In this document: positions 37,642 to 44,273 of the stretch, in pieces
Layout of the letters: each line of letters opens with the position of its first letter
Numbering within the stretch: position 1 is the stretch's first letter
Assembly (NCBI GenBank): GCA_025370845.1
Contig: JAMXFF010000057.1
Coordinates: 1-44,273 of the forward strand
DNA from: Laspinema palackyanum D2a
Lineage (GTDB): Bacteria > Cyanobacteriota > Cyanobacteriia > Cyanobacteriales > Laspinemataceae
Reading direction: 5' to 3'
Length of the DNA: 44,273 bases
The notes under the pieces: generated by a model
What the model saw: only the letters and a program-made list of their open reading frames with translations
Told to the model about the DNA's origin: nothing
Databases searched by the model: none
Program-made: the position numbers and the translations under genes

Positions 37642-37757
37642 ATTAGCTGGTTGAGCGAACTTATTAGCTGGTTGAGCGAAGTCGAAACCAGCAGTCGAAA
37701 CCAGCAGTCGAAACCAGCAGTCGAAACCAGCAGTCGAAACCAACAGTCGAAACCAAA
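37642..37757. repeat. Tandem array AGTCGAAACCAGC x 6 seeded by the short repeat
   Basis: A tandem duplication of TTAGCTGGTTGAGCGAA (about 37643-37680) runs into GGT TGAGCGAAGTCGAA ACC (37670-37689), whose right half is then copied six times as a 13-bp unit (37680-37757). The array ends four bases before the hsdM stop codon. There are no unique spacers, so it is not a CRISPR. Confidence 0.9.
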
Positions 37758-37760
37758 CCA

Positions 37761-39287
37761 TCACAACATCCCCCCAATCCCTGCTAAAATCTCTGCACTT
37801 TCCTCATCCAAGGCCGCAATCTCATATAAAATTTCCTGCGGGTCTCTCAACGCTGTTTCCTCCCCCTTATTCGGATTCTTCACCGACAAATCGCAGGTTT
37901 CCCAGTCAATATCCGCCACATCCACAGACCAAGACTTTTCAGACTCGGCAAACGTAGCTTGTAACTCCACAAATTCCCGTAAATCGTCATCATTAAGCGG
38001 ATTGGTCTTACCCATGTTCCGCCCCGGTTCTAGCTGGTAGTACCAAACTTTCCGAGTCGCCATTCCCTCATTTGGAGATTTCCCCTGGGAAAATAAAGGC
38101 ATTCCCGTTCCCTGAGCGAAGTCGAAGGGAACGCCCCCTTTATCAAAAAACAGCACCACCGTTTTGACTCCAGCCCCGATAAATGTGCCACCGGGACAAT
38201 CTAAAATAGTGTGCAAATTGCAACTACTCAAAAGCTCTTGACGTAAGGCACGAGAGGCATTATCCGAATTCGAGAGGAACGTATTTTTAATAATGATCGC
38301 AGCCCGTCCGCCAACCTTGAGAATTTTGATAAAGTGCTGCAAGAATAGGAACGCGGTTTCTCCGGTTTTAATCGGAAAGTTTTGCTGTACTTCCTTCCGT
38401 TCCTTGCCTCCAAATGGCGGGTTAGCAAAGATGACATCAAAGCGCTCTTCGTCTTGAATGTCGCTGATATTTTTTTCAGCAAGCGTATTGGTGTGAGTGA
38501 TGTTTGGAGCATCCACCCCATGCAAAATAAGATTCATGATGGCAATGACATAGGCGAGGCTTTTTTTCTCCTTGCCAAATAGTGTCCCGGTTTGGAGTAG
38601 CTCAAGTTGTTGAGTAGTGAGCTTGCCTTGTCGCAAATAGTCGTAACTTTCGCACAAGAACCCAGCAGAACCGCAAGCGCCGTCATAGATTCGCTCTCCA
38701 ATCTTGGGTTTGACCACCTTAATCATGGCCCGAATCAGGGGACGCGGCGTGTAATATTCCCCGCCATTACGTCCGGCATTCCCCATATTCTTGATTTTGG
38801 TTTCGTAGAGATGGGATAGCTCGTGCTTCTCCTGCTGAGTCTGAAACCGTAACTCATCTATCCGTTCCAGGGCCTCCCGCAGACTGTAACCGCTTTGGAA
38901 TTTGTTCTTAATTTCCCCAAAAATCTCACCAATTTTATATTCGATAGTGTCGGAACTGGCGGCGCGTTGTTTGAACCCTTGCAGGTGGGGAAACAGAACA
39001 TTATTAACATATTTAATCAAATCATCGCCAGTTAAAAAATTGTTGCGGTCTATTTCTCCACTGGGCAACTTCGGCACAGCCCAATAAGACCAGCGATAGG
39101 ATTTGTCCAAAATGAACTCATAAGACTTACCTTTTAGCTCGGCTTCCATCGCCCGTTCCTGTTCCAAGTCATCCAGATACTTCAGAAACAGCAGCCAAGA
39201 AGTTTGCTCGGTGTAATCGAGTTCAGTGCCACAACCGGCCTCCTTCCAGAGGACATCATCAATATTTTTAAAAGTCTGCTCAAACAT
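37761..39287 (-). CDS. hsdM: Type I R-M adenine-N6 methyltransferase HsdM
   Basis: Modification subunit (508 aa). N-terminal HsdM_N helices (ELDYTEQTSWLLFLKYLDDLE) are followed by the SAM-binding motif YDGACGSAGFL (201-211; usual form DPACGTGGFL) and catalytic NPPFGG (289-294). Residues about 385-413 (VPFDFAQGTGMPLFSQGKSP and after) are an extra loop compared with relatives, part of which is the short repeat at 38107-38132 translated in frame. The stop is four bases beyond a 13-bp tandem array, and the gene is separated from hsdS by the GIY-YIG gene and an older hsdM 3' end. Catalytic residues are intact. Confidence 0.95.
   Translation of the reverse strand: MFEQTFKNIDDVLWKEAGCGTELDYTEQTSWLLFLKYLDDLEQERAMEAELKGKSYEFILDKSYRWSYWAVPKLPSGEIDRNNFLTGDDLIKYVNNVLFPHLQGFKQRAASSDTIEYKIGEIFGEIKNKFQSGYSLREALERIDELRFQTQQEKHELSHLYETKIKNMGNAGRNGGEYYTPRPLIRAMIKVVKPKIGERIYDGACGSAGFLCESYDYLRQGKLTTQQLELLQTGTLFGKEKKSLAYVIAIMNLILHGVDAPNITHTNTLAEKNISDIQDEERFDVIFANPPFGGKERKEVQQNFPIKTGETAFLFLQHFIKILKVGGRAAIIIKNTFLSNSDNASRALRQELLSSCNLHTILDCPGGTFIGAGVKTVVLFFDKGGVPFDFAQGTGMPLFSQGKSPNEGMATRKVWYYQLEPGRNMGKTNPLNDDDLREFVELQATFAESEKSWSVDVADIDWETCDLSVKNPNKGEETALRDPQEILYEIAALDEESAEILAGIGGML
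38107..38132 (-). repeat. Covarying-arm short repeat inside hsdM
   Basis: On the minus strand GTTCCC TTCGACTTCGCTCA GGGAAC: exact 14-bp core and six-base perfectly complementary arms. Encodes VPFDFAQGT in frame. Confidence 0.85.
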
Positions 39288-39350
39288 TCAATCTGTACGA
39301 TTACTTATAGTGGTTGGGTTAGATATCAGCCGGTTCAGGTCGTCACGCAC

Positions 39351-39581
39351 CTACTCTTCAAAATAAGCCTCCAACAAATCAGCCCCCCGCTCCCCCATCT
39401 GCCGCAACTGCAACTCAATCAGCTTAATCGCCATCGGTGAGGGGGTGGCCCGTCCTTTCTCCCAGCGGTTGATAGTCTGAAAGGACACACCGAGGTAAGC
39501 GGCGAACTTCTCCTGAGAGAGGTTCATGCGCTTTCGTAAGGTCCGGATGAGTTCAGGAATCTGCAAGGTCGATTGAGTCAT
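39351..39581 (-). CDS. XRE-family helix-turn-helix regulator
   Basis: A 76-aa single-domain regulator. The HTH is MNLSQEKFAAYLGVSFQTINRWEKGRATPSPMAI, a canonical Xre/Cro pattern. A short C-terminal helix (LIELQLRQMGERGADLLEAYF) could mediate dimerisation. It lies 63 nt upstream of hsdM on the same strand, the position of controller proteins in R-M loci, so control of the operon is likely but unproven. An antitoxin role is possible; no toxin gene adjoins it. Confidence 0.9.
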   Translation of the reverse strand: MTQSTLQIPELIRTLRKRMNLSQEKFAAYLGVSFQTINRWEKGRATPSPMAIKLIELQLRQMGERGADLLEAYFEE

Positions 39582-39828
39582 CGTTTCACTATAACCTGAA
39601 CAAGGGATATAACATCCTTGATATTTTCTTAAATTTCTGTGCCTCCCGGTTGTCCAGGGTTTCAGCCCTTTCAGTCCGGTGCCACCCAGACAAGCACCCT
39701 AGCTCAGATTATCCAGGATTGCTGTAGGGGGGCGCAATAGGAACTCCAGCTTTTATGATGGGCGTGATTTCTTCGATGCGATCGCCGCGAAGAGTCGCGA
39801 TAGTGCTTCTTACCGTGATATTCCCACG

Positions 39829-40077
39829 TTGATTGATACGGATACCGACGCTAAAGTTAATGCCGACGGTAAGCTAGTTTTACAGATTCCCTTAGAATTT
39901 GCAAATCAGGAGTTAGAAATTGTGATTCATGAGGTAGCTGAAGAAACAACGCCAACCCCAGAAGAGTTAGGGTATCCGGCTGATTTTTTTGAACAAACGG
40001 CGGGCAAATGGCAAGGGCCACCTCTGGGTAGAGAAGAGTTGGTGGAATGCGATCGCAGAATTTGGGATGGTGAATGA
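39829..40077 (+). pseudogene. Orphan antitoxin-like gene, start probably lost
   Basis: The product (82 aa if started at TTG 39829) contains AKVNADGKLVLQIPLEFANQELEIVI and TPEELGYPADFFEQTAGKWQGPPL, the pattern of a common cyanobacterial antitoxin paired with PIN toxins. There is no ATG and no Shine-Dalgarno. The frame is open upstream to a stop at 39700 with unrelated sequence (SFYDGRDFFDAIAAKSRDSA), suggesting that the true 5' end was replaced. Its toxin gene is cut after about eight codons. Most likely a dead module. Confidence 0.6.
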
Positions 40078-40121
40078 TGATCTACGGGTTAGACACCAAA
40101 ACCGGGTTTCTAGTCTCGTGA
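40074..40121 (+). pseudogene. First codons of a PIN (VapC) toxin, truncated
   Basis: Overlapping the antitoxin stop, ATG ATG ATC begins MMIYGLDT, matching the start of PIN toxins (usually M.YLLDTN with the first catalytic Asp). The frame then enters the AACCGGGTTTCT repeat and stops at 40121. The rest of the toxin is gone. Confidence 0.6.
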
Positions 40122-40225
40122 GCTAAAGAAACCGGGTTTCTTTCATGAGCTTTGGGTGAAGGATCACAAGTTATGGCAGAAACCCGGCTTCTCTAGTCTC
40201 GTGAGCTAGAGAAACCGGGTTTCTT
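40104..40225. repeat. AAACCGGGTTTCT repeat cluster
   Basis: Four copies of AAACCGGGTTTCT/AGAAACCCGG(C/T)TTCT interleaved with two copies of TCTAGTCTCGTGAGCTA (near 40109 and 40192). Same family as 11317-11357 and 41620-41690. Together with the flanking 40226-40311 it fills the gap after the dead toxin-antitoxin pair. Confidence 0.85.
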
Positions 40226-40311
40226 GGACCCATTTAGGTTAGGTTCCAAGCGTTATCAGGGGAGAGGAATAACTATGGGGACCGTTCTAATTGAGGTAAA
40301 AGTTATGATAC

Positions 40312-41361
40312 TTACAAAACTCCTTGATTCAGAAAGTTTTGAATTTGATTGTCAACTTCTAGGATATTTTTCTCGGTTTTCTCTGGATTGAGATTACTTC
40401 GACGGGGGTCGTTTTTGGGATTCATTTGTCCAAATTTTTCGAGGCAATATTGGGACACATCTGGAGAACCGAGGCGGAGTAACATCCACTTTCCTAAGAG
40501 TCGTTGGACTTTTTTATCTAATAAAATTGGCGGGTGCAAGCGGATGGCTTTTTGTAAATTTTCCCAGCCGGTTTCCAGTTTTTCAGCATCTGGGGTATGG
40601 GTGACGCAGATGCGGGCTAAATATTGATAGGTATTGGCTAAACTGTGTTTTTTCAGTCCTTGCAGTTCGGCGGGTGCGTTGGCAAAGGCGCGATCGATGA
40701 CTAGGAGGCTATATTTTTCCATGACATCAATTTTAGATGCCATTGATGTCGCCGATTGTCGATAGAGGATTTGATACTGGGGGACGACTACAAACGGCCA
40801 TTTCGCTGCAACCCGTAACCAATATTCCCAATCTTCGATGGATTTCAGGGTGCGATCAAACAGTCCCACGGATTCAATGGCCGATGCACGCAGCATCACA
40901 TTTGACCCTGAACTAATGAAATTACCGACTAACAATTGAGGATAAACATTTCCTTCAAGATAGCAGGGAAAATCTTTACTAAAGGATTTACCTTCGCTAT
41001 CCATAAAGCAGGTCCAACTATAAGCGAGTCCTGCTTCCGGATTTTGTTGTAATGCAGCAACCTGGCGCTCTAATTTATCTGGCGTCCACAAATCATCTGC
41101 ATCGATAAACGTAATAAACTCTCCGGTTGCGCGAGCAATTCCCCGATTTCGCGCTTCGGGGAGGCCGCCATTTTCATAAGAAAAGACTTGAAGTCTCGGG
41201 TCACGGACTCCTTCGATAACCTGTAACGTATTATCGGTAGAGCCATCATTAATAATAATCAGTTCAAAATCAGAAAAAGTTTGTTTTAAAATCGAATCGA
41301 GGGTATCGCGAATCGTTTTTGAAACATTGTAAGCGGGAACAACAACAGAAACTAATGGCAT
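40312..41361 (-). CDS. Family 2 glycosyltransferase
   Basis: A 349-aa GT-A fold glycosyltransferase (GT2). The N-terminus has VSVVVPAYNVSKTIRDTLDSIL and FELIIINDGSTDNT; the nucleotide-sugar/metal motif is FIDADDLWTPDK and the acceptor-side region LKSIEDWEYWLRVAAKW carries an ED-type catalytic acid. The C-terminal 100 residues are helical and not conserved across the family. No membrane segment is seen. Substrates are unknown; envelope or exopolysaccharide glycan is the usual role. GGGTGAAG precedes the ATG. Confidence 0.93.
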   Translation of the reverse strand: MPLVSVVVPAYNVSKTIRDTLDSILKQTFSDFELIIINDGSTDNTLQVIEGVRDPRLQVFSYENGGLPEARNRGIARATGEFITFIDADDLWTPDKLERQVAALQQNPEAGLAYSWTCFMDSEGKSFSKDFPCYLEGNVYPQLLVGNFISSGSNVMLRASAIESVGLFDRTLKSIEDWEYWLRVAAKWPFVVVPQYQILYRQSATSMASKIDVMEKYSLLVIDRAFANAPAELQGLKKHSLANTYQYLARICVTHTPDAEKLETGWENLQKAIRLHPPILLDKKVQRLLGKWMLLRLGSPDVSQYCLEKFGQMNPKNDPRRSNLNPEKTEKNILEVDNQIQNFLNQGVL

Positions 41362-41619
41362 AATACTTCACCCCTAATTAACAATGAAAGTCTTTTCAAT
41401 TCATCCGTCTTGGAAACAAGTGGGCAGGATTGATGAGTTTATGATACATCCTGAACCGATACAGATTTCTCATGTTTTTTACGTGTTTTACAATGGAACT
41501 CGATTAAGCACATAACGGGATTTTCAGTAATTTATTTTCCCAACAAGAATCGCCCAAGCTTACCGGATTCGTTTCGTTAAGTTTCAAACTAAAAACTCCT
41601 GATTAGATTAACTCGGACA

Positions 41620-41690
41620 AGAAACCCGGTTTCTTAACTTTATCTACTGCTAATTACCAACATTTTTGTGAAGAAACCGGGTTTCTAACC
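41620..41690. repeat. AGAAACCCGGTTTCT repeat pair
   Basis: AGAAACCCGGTTTCT near 41619-41634 and AGAAACCGGGTTTCT near 41674-41688, about 40 nt apart. The remainder of the 41362-41766 gap is A/T-rich, shows no gene and must include the promoter of the glycosyltransferase gene. Confidence 0.75.
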
Positions 41691-41766
41691 TTTACTGACC
41701 CCCCGGACTAGGGGAGTCGAGGAGATGCAATGCAGCCATTGCCTAAAAGGTTTAAAGGCCAGTTGT

Positions 41767-43428
41767 TTAGCGAACCACTGCCGGTTGATTGATTAGCGGT
41801 TTCCCTTCGCAAGAGTTGGGAATCGGGGCCTCTAATAATGCTAATAAAGTGGGGGCTAAATCTAAAGAATGGCCGAAAGGCAAGGTAGAACCGGGTTCAA
41901 TATTGGGTCCTGCCAGGGCTAAAAATCCATCGGACCGATGAGAGCCTGTGCGATTAAATGGAACGGGTCCAATCCGGCCAATAGTCGAGCTTTCTACGGT
42001 ATCACTGGCGCATTTATCCTGCCAGATAATCACCAAATCGGCATCGGGTAGTTTTGGGTCGGAGTCGGTGGCGGTTTGGCGAGTCCGCACTACATCTTGT
42101 ACCATTGTTTCCCCGGTTCTGGAATCTTTGAGTTGATACAATTGTGCGGTAATTTCATCACAAACGGTATCGTATTCCGAGGGGTCCACGATTCCATTGG
42201 GTTCCCGTCCTTTCAAGTTAATCCGGATATATCCTTCGGAGAAACTTGGGAGAGCAAAGGCTTTCATGCGGGGCCATGCGGGTTGATACCAACAGGGGGT
42301 TTGGAAGAATAAGCGATCGCCTTTTTGCTGCATTTCAAAGGGAGAAATCAAATCCTGCTCCGGTTGGGAACCAAACAGGGGTTCAATCCGGCTAAAGATT
42401 TTTGTGGGAAGGGTTCGCCGCAAAAATCCTCGGAATGGATTGCGATCGCCTTTGAGACTCCAGAGGGTTCCCATAAAGCCCCGTTTTGCCCGTTCTCCGA
42501 CTAGCGGTCCCCCAGGATTTTGCCCCATTTTCCCCTCAGCTAATCCCACTTTTCCGGGGAAATTCCACCGATAGAGAAACTCAGGCAAAAATACCATACT
42601 GGGTAGATCCATGTTGTTAAAGTCCATGCCATGTGCCGCAAAGACGACGATATTGGCATTCTCCGGCGCAGCGGTTAAAATCTCACCAATGGCTGTATCA
42701 ATGGCTTCAAAAATCTCTAACAACGGGTCTCCCGGATAGCGTTTCCCCATCACGGGATACAGGGGATGATCCGGCTGACTTAAGTGCCAAAAGAAATGTC
42801 CGGCAGAGTGGGTTTCTCCAAAAATGGTTAACAAGAAATCCCAGTTATCCCGTTGAAGTAAATCTTTACAAATCTGACCCCGCCGCTCAATTCCGGTTTC
42901 TAATTTCTTTTGGAGTTCCTGGAGGGCAGGAATATCTAAGATACTGGCAAAATCTTTATGTAATGCCGGATGTTCCCCATGTTTGGCGATGATATCGGAT
43001 AGAAATGCTTCGGGTTTGGAATGGGTGGGGGTTTGGGGGGAATGTGCGCCCCAGGCTAATCCTTGGACTCCATTAACGCGATCGCTTAGGGGAGCTTGGG
43101 GCATATCAAAGACTGCTACTTTATAATCATCCCCAAGGGCATAGAAGGGTTCATATTCGGCAAAATCGTAGGCTTCTATGGGGTCTACATGATAGCTCCC
43201 TTCCCTGAGTTTCACGGGTGCCCAATAGCCGGTTTTTTCCGGAGAAGCTCCCGTTAAAAAGGTGGTCCAAGGGGTTTCGGCTCGATAATAATCAAAGGTT
43301 TTGAGTCGTCCGTAGGCTCCGCGATCGCGCAATTTTTGTAAGTTTTTTAAATGCCCTTGCGCCATCCATTTTTCCAGCAGATTCGGGTCTCCGGCATCCA
43401 ATCCAATGGCGATAACAGGATTTCTCAT
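41767..43428 (-). CDS. Alkaline-phosphatase-superfamily phosphodiesterase/nucleotide pyrophosphatase
   Basis: A 553-aa two-metal enzyme. Metal-binding and nucleophile motifs are spread as in the type I phosphodiesterase family: AIGLDAGDPNLLEKW, nucleophile-type Thr in RAETPWTTFLTGASPEKTGYW, FGETHSAGHFFWHL, VVFAAHGMD and the final GSHRSDGFLALAGP with GHSLDLAPTLLALL. No signal peptide, so probably cytoplasmic. The substrate is not readable; in many genomes relatives sit near glycosyltransferases, as here (405 nt downstream, same strand), which suggests glycan or phospholipid-linked phosphate chemistry. AGGGAAAG precedes the ATG. Confidence 0.9.
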   Translation of the reverse strand: MRNPVIAIGLDAGDPNLLEKWMAQGHLKNLQKLRDRGAYGRLKTFDYYRAETPWTTFLTGASPEKTGYWAPVKLREGSYHVDPIEAYDFAEYEPFYALGDDYKVAVFDMPQAPLSDRVNGVQGLAWGAHSPQTPTHSKPEAFLSDIIAKHGEHPALHKDFASILDIPALQELQKKLETGIERRGQICKDLLQRDNWDFLLTIFGETHSAGHFFWHLSQPDHPLYPVMGKRYPGDPLLEIFEAIDTAIGEILTAAPENANIVVFAAHGMDFNNMDLPSMVFLPEFLYRWNFPGKVGLAEGKMGQNPGGPLVGERAKRGFMGTLWSLKGDRNPFRGFLRRTLPTKIFSRIEPLFGSQPEQDLISPFEMQQKGDRLFFQTPCWYQPAWPRMKAFALPSFSEGYIRINLKGREPNGIVDPSEYDTVCDEITAQLYQLKDSRTGETMVQDVVRTRQTATDSDPKLPDADLVIIWQDKCASDTVESSTIGRIGPVPFNRTGSHRSDGFLALAGPNIEPGSTLPFGHSLDLAPTLLALLEAPIPNSCEGKPLINQPAVVR

Positions 43429-43574
43429 GACTTTCCCTTGATAGATACTACATAAATTAACAGTGGATTTGGCGATTGCATCGATCGCCCAGTTTAAAAG
43501 GAGTTTATCAATCTCCTGAAATTACATCCCAGGATTTTTTAAAGGTTCTGGGCTTCCCTGAAATAGGTAATTAT

Positions 43575-43769
43575 TCAGGTTTTCCTAGAGTTCAATACCC
43601 AATCTTCTGAATCTTTATAAGGACTCCACTTCACCTTGAGTATATTAACTGTATTTCCGGACTCGGTGATACTCCATTCAGTGGCGCTCGCCAAACGTTC
43701 CTGAGTCGAAAAGCCGTGTGATGAGTCTCCGGTGAGGTTCCCTAAAAACGGCTCAAAATTTGACCGAAA
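43575..43769 (-). pseudogene. Possible 3' fragment of a lost gene
   Basis: The minus strand is open for about 64 codons without an ATG and reads protein-like: FEPFLGNLTGDSSHGFSTQE, ATEWSITESGNTVNILKVKW, SPYKDSEDWVLNSRKT, stop. The family was not recognised. It may be the tail of a gene whose front was deleted; chance cannot be excluded. Confidence 0.35.
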
Positions 43770-44144
43770 CTATATCGGCGATCGCTCCTGTTTGAATTCA
43801 ATCAGTTGGAAGGATAACTGATTTAACCCAAGTTTATCATCGGCGAGAGTTAATTCCTGATCTTTTATGTGAAGTTCTCTTAAAGATTTTCATCCTTCCT
43901 TAATTCCTTCCCCGGTAGCCTAATGAGAGTTCTAAACTCTGGTCATTTATTCCCACAGAGTAAAACAGGCCACCACCCTGAGTCATATATCTTTAGGAGT
44001 ACCTTAATCCTAAAAAATAATTTTCTCTAACTTAAGGTATATCTAGTATTTGTTATTAATTTTGCCTTCTATCAAAAGACATAAAATTTAATTTGACAAT
44101 CTCTATCTATAGGCTTAGACCAGGTTAAAAGACCAGGATATTTC

Positions 44145-44195
44145 TCCCCAATCCCCCCAATCCCCCTAATCCCCCCAATCCCCCCATCCCCCCCA
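44145..44195. repeat. C-rich 9-bp tandem repeat
   Basis: About five units of CCCCCCAAT with small changes, the inverted relative of the arrays at 3872 and 28567. The stretch 43770-44140 upstream shows no gene or RNA motif. Confidence 0.85.
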
Positions 44196-44234
44196 ACTGA
44201 CAAGAGTAGGTTTTTTACGTTTAGGGTGATTCTC

Positions 44235-44273
44235 CGGTCCCCTCCCCTTGGCAAGGGGAGGGTTAGGGTGGGG
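44235..44273. mobile_element. Left end of a miniature repeat element (copy 3, cut by window edge)
   Basis: CCGGTCCCCTCCCCTTGGCA and AGGGGAGGGTTAGGGTGGGG match the left ends of the elements at 27146 and 31571. The rest lies beyond the window. Confidence 0.8.

Noticed and set aside
37680-37757. Regular 13-bp repeats resembling a small CRISPR-like array
   Set aside because: Units are directly adjacent with no spacers and no cas genes occur; it is a simple tandem array.

Overview
The window looks like a chromosomal segment from a filamentous (Oscillatoria/Laspinema-type) cyanobacterium. This rests on the many copies of the HIP1 palindrome GCGATCGC, a cyanobacterial ndhH, a CyanoP/PsbP-like lipoprotein, an orange-carotenoid-protein C-terminal-domain homologue, and many short dispersed repeats between genes. 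No rRNA, tRNA, CRISPR array, intact transposase or prophage was seen. Genus assignment is inference.

Region by region. 0.1-3.1 kb: an SsuC/NrtB-type permease and an SsuB/NrtD-type ATPase, divergently transcribed with a 30-bp inverted repeat between them, then queG. 3.4-4.3 kb: a probable carotenoid-carrier (CTDH) gene ending at a G-rich 9-bp tandem repeat. 4.3-7.7 kb: a coupled RsbW-like kinase and REC-GAF-PP2C phosphatase, then rsmH. 7.8-10.4 kb: ndhH followed by a MidA/NDUFAF7-type methyltransferase. 10.4-14.2 kb: a dead Rpn-type nuclease gene, small conserved genes and uvrB. 14.5-17.4 kb: a probable stress/envelope group (two CsbD proteins, a lipoprotein, a tail-anchored protein) and a GNRP-repeat protein. 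17.6-21.0 kb: a histidine kinase whose sensor is a urea-binding-protein-like (UrtA) domain without a signal peptide, followed by a seven-blade WD40 protein. 21.5-27.9 kb: a DsbA-like lipoprotein, a 441-aa unknown, a CtaA-like copper ATPase and a small conserved protein. 28.6-32.7 kb: purK, a probable knotted septoil protein, CyanoP and maf, separated by miniature repeat elements.

32.9-39.6 kb is the defence island, all on the minus strand: XRE regulator, hsdM, GIY-YIG nuclease, hsdS, antitoxin, PIN toxin, hsdR. It is visibly a mosaic. A second, diverged hsdM 3' end still overlaps the hsdS start by ATGA, showing that hsdM was replaced or inserted upstream of an older hsdM-hsdS junction. A 14-bp core (TTCGACTTCGCTCA) flanked by site-specific but mutually complementary arms occurs at least six times here, two or three of them read in frame as extra residues in HsdR, HsdM and the antitoxin. 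Next to it is a dead toxin-antitoxin pair cut by an AACCGGGTTTCT repeat. 40.3-43.4 kb: a GT2 glycosyltransferase and an alkaline-phosphatase-superfamily enzyme.

The most unusual items are the covarying-arm repeat in the restriction locus, the hsdM mosaic, the apparently cytoplasmic UrtA-type sensor kinase, the ndhH-midA pairing and the small knotted-protein candidate.
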